Origin: Archivesica marissinica
Lineage: Eukaryota; Mollusca; Bivalvia; Venerida; Vesicomyidae
Assembly: GCA_014843695.1 (NCBI GenBank)
Contig: CM026403.1
Location: 8,199,728 to 8,263,727 of the forward strand
DNA: 64,000 nt
Reading direction: 5' to 3'
The position numbers and the translations under genes were made by a program. The notes beneath the pieces were generated by a model. That model had not been told where the DNA came from, searched no databases, and saw only the letters and a list, made by a program, of their open reading frames with translations. Positions 1 through 11,700 of this stretch are shown one piece after another; position 1 is the first letter of the stretch, and every line of letters starts with the position of its first letter.

Positions 1-280
1 CCAGTTGTTTCGAGCAGATTTCTACTATGTAAAGTTCACTAGATTTTAATCGTGTAATATACAGTCTGCGACATCTCAAATATATTTATAAAACAAGCTA
101 TGAAATGTGATAAATATATGAATTCAAAGATTAACAGACTGATATCAACAACAATGCATGTCCTAGCTACCGGTGGAAAATACTTTGTATTTTAAACTTC
201 TTTGTAATGATATCAATATCTGACAAGTCGATAAAAAATGTGATTCATCAATGACACCTATCAATATGGGATAAAATTGT

Positions 281-556
281 GTGTTTTACGTTTATTTATC
301 GTCGCTACCGGTTGCCCATATGAGCGACGCCTCCTAAAGAGATTAGCCATTTTAGATTTTTGGAGGATAGTGCAATGATACAGACAGAGACCCATTCCAG
401 AGTCTACTCTGGTTCTTTTACATGGCACAGTGTAAAGCACCGACACAAGACCTTGGTTTAAAGTCCCATCTTAATTTTATATGGGTCAGACGAGGGATCG
501 AACCTGCGATCCCTGGATTACCAGTCCAGCGTGTTACCACTGGACAACAGATCCGT
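281..556 (-). mobile_element. SINE-A copy
   Basis: tRNA-derived SINE, minus orientation. The head (about 490-556) has a Thr-like anticodon loop and the tail is the GGGCAACCGGTAGCGACGAT block followed by AAATAAACG. The same family occurs at 20489 and 50544. Confidence 0.85.
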
Positions 557-947
557 CTGTTGTGGGATAAAAGAGGTTCCACAGGTAGGTAAGACAGACT
601 AATAGAATTATTATTGGTACATAATCTACAAGTAAATCTCTTCTATATAGTTCTGAACTAAATACTGTACATGTAATTAAATGTTTGTTTAATTTCTAAG
701 CCTTAAAAACTAATAATAAACATATAAAGCAAGACACCAACAAAATATAACACACAAACTTTAAGAAATCAAACAAAGGCAAGGTTATTAATTAACAAGC
801 ACCGCGGATGTCAATGCTTGACTGACCTGGGTCGATTATTGTACGCCATTAAGGAAAACAATACAGAAGTCTGAACATTAGTAAATAGTGTGTGCGTTAC
901 ACTAGCAAGGGTAACTAAATCTACACATCATCCACAAAAGGCGTAAT
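557..947. other. No feature seen
   Basis: AT-rich DNA between SINE copies; no exon, repeat or RNA gene recognised. Confidence 0.6.
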
Positions 948-965
948 ATTTCAAATTAGTTATAC

Positions 966-1222
966 GTTATATTTCGGGTTTTACGCCTGCATGAGCACCA
1001 TTTTGGGGCTATATCGCCGGCGGGCAGTTTACCTAACAACACCTTTCCTGGGCAGGCTCCAACGGTTAACCAGTACTCGAGTGCACCAACTCCCATAAGA
1101 AACTGCCAACTTTTTCATATAAATGACACTATCTGAGCAGGGCTCGAACCCGTGACCATCAGTGATGATAGGTTATAGTGGTATACAAGTCAGCAACCGT
1201 AACCACTCGACCACGGAGGCGG
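966..1222 (-). mobile_element. SINE-B copy with 12-bp target duplication
   Basis: tRNA-derived head near 1222 (CCTCCGTGGTCGAGTGGTT type) and a tail ending in GTAAAACCCGAAATATAAC. Flanks are ATTTCAAATTAG at 948-959 and 1225-1236. Confidence 0.88.
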
Positions 1223-1571
1223 ACATTTCAAATTAGATAGGAATTTTAGCCTATATTTTCGATACGCTTCCAGTTTGTGATATTACGCTTGCTGGATTGA
1301 TACGGTTACGTGCCCGTATCAACCCAGAAAAAGCCGTATCATAACTAGTTCCTAATAACGCATGCACAATCGGTGCTACTTTGGTTACCTCCCATAGCAC
1401 ATCAGCGTGTCAAATTGGACAGATAACAGATGCTTGTAGTTTCTGTGTAATATTTCAATTGTTTTCGTGCATCTAATTCAGTAATTGTGATGAAAATGGA
1501 TAATGGAGAGCATGATTTCGATTATTAAATGTTCAAATTCACATCAAAGTAATAAAGATGTGGCTAGTTTC

Positions 1572-1639
1572 ATATCAGCCTAGGTATCGACCCTCGGTAA
1601 CTCGATATCAGCCTAGGTATCGACCCTCGGTAACTCGGT
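1572..1639. repeat. 34-bp direct duplication
   Basis: Two adjacent copies of a unit containing ATATCAGCCTAGGTATCG and CCCTCGGTAACTCG. Confidence 0.9.
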
Positions 1640-1735
1640 CTAATTATTTGTTTGGTCTTACAAGCAATTTTGAAGGTTTTCTAATAACCGCTGTATATTA
1701 TTGAAATAGTTTACGATTGATTTTTGCAGTTTTAT

Positions 1736-1992
1736 TTATATTTCGGGTTTTACGCCTGCAATAGCACCATTTTGGGCTATATCGCCGGCTGGCAGTTTAC
1801 CTAACAACACCTTTCCTGGGCAGGCTCCAGTGGTTAACCAGTATTTGGGTGCACCAACCTCCGTAAGAAACTGCCAACTTTCATATAAATGAGACACGGT
1901 CTGAGCAGGGCTCGAACCCGTGACCATCAGTGATGATAGGTTACAGTGGTATACAAGTCAGCGACCGTAACCACTCGACCCTGGAGGCGGAC
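1736..1992 (-). mobile_element. SINE-B copy with 13-bp target duplication
   Basis: Full-length second copy. TTTTGCAGTTTTA is duplicated at 1722-1734 and 1995-2007. Confidence 0.88.
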
Positions 1993-2337
1993 TATTTTGC
2001 AGTTTTAGAAGCAGTGTTCTGAGGCAAAAATGGGTCAATGACCAACAAACAACAACTATCCGCCACGTATGCAACTGCTATTATATTGATGTGTACATGG
2101 TCGCACAGGAAGCAAGTGATAACTTGGGGAGTTTTAATTTGCAATTACGGATAATTGAAACAGGAATTCAACTAGCTAGTCTTAAAGCTGTCATATGCAG
2201 ACTTGAACCCATTAATTATGGAAGGGCACAGACTGATTGTGAGTTACCACAGGAAAATCAATGTGTTGAACTCGGCTTGCCATTATTTTTTACATTGTAT
2301 AATATACATAGGATTTTATACTCGTGGCGAGTTCATA

Positions 2338-2371
2338 CCATATTTTATGAAACTCATTTCATAAAATATGG
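2338..2371. repeat. Perfect 15-bp hairpin
   Basis: CCATATTTTATGAAA, a CTCA loop, then the exact inverse. It abuts the TTAA-MITE at 2374. Confidence 0.92.
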
Positions 2372-2377
2372 TATTAA

Positions 2378-2615
2378 CTCTTTAACCGCCAATGTCGCAT
2401 AAAAGCGACTTTGTAAAAAAGTAGAGAACCCGATCGGACAGAACAGAACGTGCCATCTGATCAGGCTATATGCTGATTGCTCTTCAGACAGTGGAGCTGA
2501 AGCACATGTCCGAATAGCAAACAACATAGATCCTGATCAGACGCGGCGTTACGCCGCGGCTGATCTGGATCTATGTTGTTTGCACATGCTCTGAATTTAA
2601 TCGGCGCTGAAAGAG
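2378..2615. mobile_element. TTAA-targeting MITE with strong internal hairpin
   Basis: TTAA at 2374-2377 and 2616-2619, ends CTCTTT and AAAGAG. Inside, 2517-2583 is a near-perfect hairpin whose arms start GCAAACAACATAGATCC. Confidence 0.78.
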
Positions 2616-2619
2616 TTAA

Positions 2620-3333
2620 ATCACCAACTGTCAGCGTAAACGCTATGCATAACACCGTTATATTTATCTAGTAAACAGCGTTATAATTGCGTCAATACTT
2701 CTTTTAAATCGTAGTTTGTCTTACCATTAACGTTATATACCAATTCAAATAGAACACTGCATACTGTAAAGTCTATTTTTACAAATATAAGGATTATTCT
2801 CTCAACAAATCAGAATCCTTCCCGGTGTTATTACACATGTGTACATATAAGAAATTATGAGATGTTGTTATTACATTGAATACAAGCATAGTTATGTGAT
2901 AACATTTGTAAGACGCATGACTGGTCCCACATTGGTGTTCTGCCTTATAAAACCCATTGTTAAACACACAACACATGAAACGCCAGTGGCACAAGATGAG
3001 AAGATAATGCAGAGCCCAGATTTTCCAATAAACAGGGAAACAGTGGGAAAATAAGAAGACTATTGCAATGATAATCTACGAACTTACACGTACACACTTC
3101 CAAACATAGACCTATTGGAAAAACATTAAACTAAGTCACTATACAGTAGTAACATCTACAGATCTAATAGTTGATTTATAATATAACATTCTTCAATAGG
3201 TAAACAATTTGACATTATAAATAAATAATTAACGTAGACCAGACTTCTTGTTTCAACAGTTTGCATAAGTCACCATTGATTGTATTTACTATACAACTTG
3301 CAAACAAGAACATGTCAATATTGTACGACGCGT
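2620..3333. other. No feature seen
   Basis: Short overlapping open frames on both strands (up to 66 codons) without homology or splice context. The CHTOP terminal exon was looked for here and not found. Confidence 0.5.
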
Positions 3334-3497
3334 GGCCCCCTAAACTGGCTTTGACAAAATCATTTAACCCTTAAAATGCTGTTCAAAATGGCCCCCTAAA
3401 CTGGCTTTGACAAAATCATTTAACCCTTAAAATGCTGTTCAAAATGGCCCCCTAAACTGGCTTTGACAAAATCATTTAACCCTTAAAATGCTGTTAA
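3334..3497. repeat. 56-bp tandem repeat, three copies
   Basis: Units start at 3334, 3390 and 3446, each beginning GGCCCCCTAAACTGG and containing CATTTAACCCTTAAAATGC. The third copy runs into a TTAA-MITE fragment. Confidence 0.93.
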
Positions 3498-3519
3498 AAA
3501 CTAAAGTTGCTTTTGCAAA

Positions 3520-3650
3520 CAGCGTAGAGCCAGATCAGACAGCACAGAATGTGCCAACTGATCAGGCTCTATGCTGTTTATTCAGATAGTGGAGCTAAAA
3601 CACTTGGCTGAATAGCAAACAACATAGATCCTGGACGTGTTCCTCCAAAG
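3520..3650. mobile_element. TTAA-MITE fragment
   Basis: Shares AGCGTAGAGCCAGATCAGAC and GCAAACAACATAGATCCTGG with the 2378 copy; the right half is missing. Confidence 0.65.
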
Positions 3651-3752
3651 TTCCATTTTACGGGTTAGTAGGAATCAATTCACAAAGAAGTCTAATAAAA
3701 GCTGATTGCAGAACAAGAAGATAGTCGGAGAGACAGCCATATCCCCCACCTA

Positions 3753-4062
3753 TTTACTAATTTGGTATAGGAATGCAGGCCGAGACAAACACCGTAGCAC
3801 TGGACATACATGTAGTCCTAAGCAAGAGGGAGTTAATTATGTAACATATCCCCTGTTACTTTACTAATTTGGTATAGGAATGCAGGCCGAGACAAACACC
3901 GTAGCACTGGACATACATGTAGTCCTAAGCAAGAGGGAGTTAATTATGTAACATATCCCCTGCTACTTTACTAATTTGGTATAGGAATGCAGGCCGAGAC
4001 AAACACCGTAGCACTGTACATACATGTAGTCCTAAGCAAGTGGGAGTTAATTATGTAACATT
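3753..4062. repeat. 107-bp tandem repeat, three copies
   Basis: Units start at 3753, 3860 and 3967, each beginning TTTACTAATTTGGTATAGG and ending near GTTAATTATGTAACAT, nearly identical. Confidence 0.93.
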
Positions 4063-4471
4063 TAAATGTACAGTCTTCAATATTGCCAATATCTCACAAT
4101 ACTGCAACTTCCACCAAATTCTAAAATAAATGTATATCAGTAATCTGAACACAATCACACTAGACCCACATAATATATAAAACACAGAATATAGGCAGCT
4201 AGCACAGAACTAAGTTATATGAATGTGTGACTGATCCGACATGGATGAAATTTGCGAACTGGACAGGATTCTAATTAATGATGCAGTTAACAGTTGTGTA
4301 AAGTCAATTAAAAATTCGTTCGCTGCTTCAAGAGTTATGGAGCATGAAAATTAATCATTCAAATTGAGTTCCAATAGTGTGACTTTGACATTGAAGCAAC
4401 ATGCTGATACTACATTCTTTACATTTCGAGTCATTTTAAGCTGTCGGTTCTGGAGATATGTAACTGATAAG

Positions 4472-4681
4472 TTATGTTATATTTCGGGTTTTACGCCTGC
4501 ATCAGCACCATTGTGGGCTATATCGCCGGCGGGCAGTTTACCTAACAACACCTTTCCTGGGCAGGCTCCAGCGGTTAACCAGTACTTGGGTGCACCAAGC
4601 TCTGTAAGAAACTGCCAACTTTTTCATATAAATGAGACACGGTCTGAGTGGGGCTCGAACCCGTGACCATCAGTGATGAGG
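4472..4681 (-). mobile_element. SINE-B copy, 5'-truncated
   Basis: The tRNA head is missing, yet AACTGATAAG flanks it on both sides (4462-4471 and 4682-4691), so truncation happened during insertion. Confidence 0.85.
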
Positions 4682-4999
4682 AACTGATAAGAAAAGTAGC
4701 AATTCAAACTTTTAGCTTGTGTGACCTTGAACCAACATGATTGAAACCCGCCCTCTACACATTATCTCAATATGCATAACATTTCCTGCCAGGTCATTAT
4801 ATATTTCCTCCGATGGTTAAGAATTATGGACAGGACACGAAATGTCTGACAGACGGAGACCATTCCGAAGTCCGTCCAATTCCTGCTTTATGGTGAGAGG
4901 GACAATGCAAACCGTAGGATTTACGGTCGCATGGTTCAGACATACTACAATGTAATATAACATGGTTCAAACGCACTATATTCTACTAGTGTGAAGCAC

Positions 5000-5402
5000 A
5001 GTATTAGGCAGAGAGCCGCCGGGCCGTCTTTTCGACGGCCTATCACCTAATAAGACGGTCAATTATATTGGCGACGGTTACCGACGGCCAGTTAAAAAAA
5101 TGGCTGATAACAGTTTTTTCTCTTTTTTTTTTCCTTCTCCGAGACCTCACTAGGTTTGTTATATATATGCAGCTGTAAAACAATGACAAGAACTGGACCC
5201 TATAATAGGCTAATATTGTTCGCAATTCCTTTTTGGAGAGGCTTTCCCACCCGGGCTTTCCCAGTTTCTGCCGCATTTCGATCACGTCAGTTCGCCGTTC
5301 TCACATCCGAGTCCGTGCGGCAATTTCCGTCATTATTCGGGTCCCGCTCTGGGGCTGGACTTATTTTTTTAGACTCCCATTTTGATATTTCTGCCTAATA
5401 CT
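5000..5402. mobile_element. Inverted-repeat element with 13-bp termini
   Basis: AGTATTAGGCAGA at 5000-5012 and its exact inverse at 5390-5402. A GCCGTCTTTTCGACGGC hairpin lies near the left end. No coding content is recognised. Confidence 0.65.
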
Positions 5403-5798
5403 ATGGCGTGAAATACAAAAAGTGGCATAACTCGCTAACAGCTGAGACAAGAACGTACCGACAATACGCAATCGTGAGGTTTATGTTGATAATGCATAAC
5501 ACGTTTCAATTGAATTGGACGAGAACTGGTGGAGGGGTTGATGCAAACAGGTGTGATGGATGTTAGGTACACACATACATAAGCACACTGACCAAACACT
5601 AAAGTCTATATGCCTCGCATCACCCCCAGACATGTAGCAGTAAATGATATGATGTACTATTAATAATGGGTATAACTGATAAAACAGCTGACAATATGCT
5701 ACAGGTGATCACTAAAGCTCGTTAGAGCGTTGTTATCATGCAACGGTAAAAATGAAAAAGCCAAGCTTTCAGCAAACTCGCTAGTCAACTAAATGCGC

Positions 5799-8700
5799 TT
5801 ACAATTGTCCGTCTCCGGGACGACCAAATCCCCCACGTCCTCGTGGGCGACGATCATCTTGCCATCTTAAAACAGAGCAAGATGTATAACCTTTTTAACA
5901 CAATACAAAAAACAGTTTTAAATGTATTTTGATTTTGAGGCAGATTCACAGTCCTGATGTACTGTGGTTTATCCCCCCAGACCCGTGATGTACTGTGGTT
6001 TATCCCCCCAGACCCGTGATGTACTGTGGTTTATCCCCCCAGACCCGTGATGTACTGTGGTTTATCCCCCCAGACCCGTGATGTACTGTGGTTTATCCCC
6101 CCAGACCCGTGATGTACTGTGGTTTATCCCCCCAGACCCGTGATGTACGGCGGTTTATCCCCCAGACCCCGTGATGTACTGGGTTTATCCCCCCAGACCC
6201 GTGATGTATTGCGGTTTATCCCCCCAGACCCGTGACTGTGGTTTTATCCCCCCAGACCCCGTGATGTACTGTGGTTTATCCCCCCAGACCCGTGATGTAT
6301 TGCGGTTTATCCCCCAGACCCGTGATGTACTGTGTTTATCCCCCCAGACCCGTGATGTACTGTGGTTTTCCTCCCAGACCCGTGATGGTCCTGTACATCC
6401 CCCAGACCCGTGATGTACTGTGGTTTATCCCCAGACCCTGATGTACTGTGGTTTCCCAGACCTGTGATGTACTGTGGTTTCCCAGACCTGTGATGTACTG
6501 TGGTTTCCCAACCTGTGATGTACTGTGGTTTCCCAGACCCGTGATGTACTGTGGTTTATCCCCCCAGACCCGTGATGTACTGCGTTTATCCCCCAGTGAT
6601 GTACTGTGGTTTATCCCCCAACCCGTGATGTACTGTGGTTTATCCCCCCAGACCCGTGATGTACTGTGGTTTATCCCCCCAAACCCGTGATGTACTGCGG
6701 TTTATCCCCCCAGACCCGTGATGTACTGTGGTGTATCCCCCCAGACCCGTGATGTACTGTTATCCCCCCGACCCGTGATGTACCCCCCAGACCCGTGATG
6801 TGTTTATCCCCCCAGACCCGTGATGTACTGTGTTATCCCCCGACCCGTGATGTACTGCGGTTTATCCCCCCAGACCCGTGATGTACTGTGGTTTATCCCC
6901 CCCAGACCCGTGATGTATTGTGGTTTATCTCCAGACCCGTGATGTACTGTGGTTTATCCCCCAGACCCGTGATGTACTGTGGTTTATCCCCCAGACCCGT
7001 GATGTATTGTGGTTTATCTCCAGACCCGTGATGTACTGTGGTTTATTCCCCCAGACACGTGATGTACTGTGGTTTAATACAGATACGTTTTGAAGACACT
7101 ATTGAAATAATATCATCCACAGTGAATTATCTCTCCATTACTTGGTGGCCACATAAGCTGTTGGGCAATATGGCCGGTTCATTGCAGATGTCTTGGCTGG
7201 GATTCAAACTTGTGACCACAGTTCAGCTATCACCGCCCTCACAGATTTTTATACAATATTTATTCCTGAAATGCACGAACCATGAATACAGCTTGCGTTA
7301 ATAGACATTGGTGGGGTTTGGGACGACTGGCCAGCAGTAAGTGTTATGAAAGATCTACGTTTCTGTTTACACAAAAGTCTAATTGGATATCAAATTTAAT
7401 TATCTTATAACTGACAGGGTTTTTGTGTGAAATTGACCCAATCCAGACCTACCTAGGGGGGAATCCGCCTCGACCTCGGTTAATGAAGCCTCCACGACTT
7501 CTCATACCTCGACCATCTCCTGAAAATACCATAAGCACTATTCAATTATTTCATTAATTACCAACACTGGGTTTCACAACAAGCTCGTTTATTCACTGTC
7601 ATATGTAGATGTGATGGAGCAAGACCAACTTGTGTACCTTCGTCCTTCAAGTAATGCTTCACATGGATAGAACCACAAACCTTCCAACTGCCAGACGGAC
7701 ACCATCTACACTTAACATACCCAAACTACTGTAGGATTCAAACCCACAGCAGCATGCCTAATATATTGTATCCATAATATATTGTGTCCACAAATAAAGC
7801 CTATTGTGTCCACAAATAAAGCCAACAACATTGCAACAGTCTCTATACCGTAAGGGTGTCACGATATCAGCAACCCATATCGCGATATTTTATCAAGTAA
7901 TCGCGATATTATGCGCGATATATTGCCTATGCATTTGTCATGCATTGTGATTATATATTTTTTCTATTAAGAGTATTTAATAAGATGAAGTGGATTACAT
8001 TTTAAGACACTATCTCATTCAACAAGTCATGAAAAACCGATGCCACCCCTCATAGATAATAAATAGGGCTGCAACGATCCACCAGAAGCTCGATCCGATC
8101 TGATTCGATTCTTTTTGTGCCGATTTATGCGATCCATTATTCACAGATTACTTTCTAAGATGCATAATCTGTGTTGCTTAATCCCGAGACCCTAGGGCAG
8201 TCTGGCTTCAGAGCAAATTAATTTACTGGTGTTACTGGTGTATAATCCTAGTTCCTACTACATATGAACAAAACTTGCAAGTCACATCACTTAACGTTTG
8301 AATAAAAGTAAACCAAAAAAGAATAATAATAAATTAATAATACATGTACACGAAATGAGATCAAAGGAAATGACTAGAAATTCAACTGCTGTAGATAATC
8401 CAGTGCACATGTCCAAGTGTGGAACAGTGTCCAATTAATGAATTATGGCTTATATAAATCATCAGGAATTGCACTGATGTTGTTGGTGTGGGGTAATGTT
8501 TGGCGATTTGACTCGTAGTCTTGTCGATGTTTACGTCTACGTTATGGTGTCTTTTTAGATGCTTCATTAAGTTTGATGTGGAACGAGATGGTGGATAGCT
8601 TACGTCGGTGAAACATAGACAGCATGTGGCCTGTTTTCCTTCTTGTTAACATCTCGAAATCAAAAATGGCCCACACTAACTTTTAGGATCATTATTTAGT

Positions 8701-11700
8701 AATGGCAGACGCCATTTTGATAAACAGACCTTTCAGAAATTTTAACAGGCTCATTGATTGGATAAATAGAATATATTCAGCCAATCAGATTGTTTTTTTT
8801 ATTTTACTGTTTGTATTTGGCTAACTCGACGTTTATCGCTGAAAACGTTTAAAAGTCGGCATTCGGAATTGAATCGAAAATGACGGGACTTGGATTGTGT
8901 ATAGAATCGGCAGCGCGGAATCGGATTTAATCGTTGCAGCCCTAGTAGATAAATACCTCTCAATATCAGTATTCAATTTTAATATCGCGAATCTTAACAT
9001 TGCAATATACCGGTATACCGCGACACACCTTATATTTGGCTCTTAGTTGGCTCCAAGTTTTTTAAATTTAAACTTGTTTTTCAATTGGCGACAGAAGTGG
9101 CGTAGACAAACATATACCGTTACAGACTCCATCCTGCCCCTTTTCCACACTAGAATAAACCCTAAATATACATGTACGTGGAGAGAAGTACCATAAGCTC
9201 TTGTAGCTTTCAATTCAATCCACTTGTCTTGTTGATAGTTGTATTGTATGGATGTTATATGTACAGATGTTATATGTCATGTTTATCTTGATAAATAAAA
9301 TAGGTTTAAACCAACTACATATAGTTAATGAACGGTAAAATAAGAACATAGTTACAAATTGCGCTTCCATGCACATTTTATCATTTAGAACTCTAAACTT
9401 TAAAGTTCAATTGACATGCTAATTGTGAACTCAATCATCTACAAGATTATTTCCTGCTTACCTCTCCCTCCATAGCCATTCATCACCTGTTGACCACCAC
9501 GTCCACCCCTGAATCCACCTCCCCGACCTCCTCTTGAGCGACCTCTCATGGGACCGTTACCCAATGATAAACGGGCTTTAACATTAGCTGGTCCTAGTCT
9601 CTGTTTAAGAGATTTCTGTTGGAAATTCTGGAAGTTCTGAAAGTCTTGAAAGTCTTGAAAGTTCTGAAATACAATTGCAGTACGTTGGTTAATTAAGAAT
9701 TACAAATACATGTGAAAAACATGTTATTGGTTACTTCCATTAAGCAACCAACCTATCTGTATTAAGTAGCCAGTGAATATGTTGTGTTACTCAGGGTTCA
9801 TTCTAGGTCAGAATTTTTGGGGGAAGTGAGAAAGCGCGTGATCGCTTCCTTAAATAGTGTTCTTTAATATACTTCTGTAAAATAGGGTTAAAATGCACAG
9901 CACAACCATTAAATACAACATTGGAATAGAAGGAGTGCTTTATAATGGGCCAGTGTATCGTATCTTAACAGACAACCAAAAAATATATATATATATTTTT
10001 TTTTTTAGGGAGAAGTGGGGCCCCCAGAGGGCGAAGTCAGTGTCCCTAGGGCGACAATTTCGCCCACATCGCCCTCTAAACTGATCCCTGGTTATTACAC
10101 ATTTGCATTCTATTAAGCATCCGCCTGTGCTAAGCAGTCACTATGTGATTACCATAATTGGTTGCTCACGACAGGTTTGACTACTTTTATAACACATTTT
10201 ACAATTAACAATGTCGTCAACTTGTAACTTCAATGAAAATAGTTAAATGATCGACTTCTACACTAAGGTACATGTATAGACAACAGTAGGTTATACACAA
10301 CCAGGGTACAGCGATATCCAATTTATATGGATACTGGTGCTGAAATGTGGGGATATTAACCATAGTAATGTGCAGCTTAACGTTAACATTAAATGTGTAA
10401 CATTTTTAAAAAAATTACTGGCAGCGCATGCGGTGTTTCATTAATTTACACGAAATACCCGCTAAATCTCAATTGCTTACCAACCTACATGTACCGGTAC
10501 TATAATTTTACATCAAAATTCCAACAGTGGGAACATAGATTGCAGAACATGTTCCAATTCATAATCACTTAAATAATTTCATTTCAGGGCTCAAGCAAAG
10601 AGGGTGATTGGGGAGAAATCTCTGAGCAGCTGCATTGCTTCTCCCAATCAGACCGAGGAGTGTTTCCAAGTTGAACATATAGAGTAGTCGGCACACTTTT
10701 AGTATTCACTAAACGGTTGACAAATGATTAAAATGCAAGATATATTCCTGTTAAAAACATATGGCAGCAAAAGATATAAAAGATGGTAAAAGTGATGTCC
10801 TACGCACATTCATTTCATTGCTGTTATTATTTGTTATGGAGAATTGGAACTACGACGAGTCTAATGAAAAAAAGATTCGAGTCAAAATAATATTATATAT
10901 ATTTTCAACAATGTTCAAGTGCCTGAAATGAATTATTTTAGCAATAAGCTCACTAGAGCTGCAATGATTCATCCACAGCTTGATTCAATCCGATTTCTTT
11001 TCGATTCATATATACAGTGTTCATTCTAGGTCAGAATTTTTGGGAGAAGTGAAAAAGCGCGTGATCGCTTCCTTAAATGGTGTTCTTTAATATACTTCTG
11101 CAAAATAGGGTTAAAATGCACCGTACAACAATTAAATACATTTGAATAGAAGGAGTGCTTTATAATGGGCCAGTGTATCTTACTAGACAAAATTTTAGTT
11201 TTTTAGGGAGAAGGGCACCCAGAGGGCGAAGTCAGGGTCCCTAGGGCGACAATTTCGCCCACATTGCCCTCTAGAATGATCCCTGTATATAGCTTAAGAA
11301 TTACAAATACTGTTTTTAGAAGTTGTTTGTTAACTTTGTTTTATAAACAAATTTATCAATGTACATGAGTATATGTCAAACTCTGGAGACACTTGATTCA
11401 AATCTGACGCTCTACCACTGGACGACGTACGCCATACCTTAATTTCCTTATAGTATTGTATTAATGTAGAAGTTTGAGTAATACCTTGATTTACTTCTTT
11501 TTTCCAGTTTCTATTCGGTTTCAGCCAATGTGATAGCAGTTTTTAACGTGTTATTTAATTCAGCCAATCAGATCACTTGTTTCATTATTTTTTTTGTATT
11601 TGCTTCCGCTTTTATTGCAGTTTAATTAATCACTCTCCCTCAGTTTTACAACACGCGACTGTGTTTTACGCACATATGCATACGCGATGTACCAGTCACT

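Noticed and set aside
475..556. Possible tRNA gene (Thr-like)
   Set aside because: It is the head of a SINE-A copy with the SINE body and tail attached; the same holds for tRNA-like stretches at 16534, 20489, 25158, 27240, 32541 and 37214.
6171..6690. Frames encoding MYCGLSPQTRD repeats
   Set aside because: 31-bp array in a CHTOP intron; phase changes between copies.
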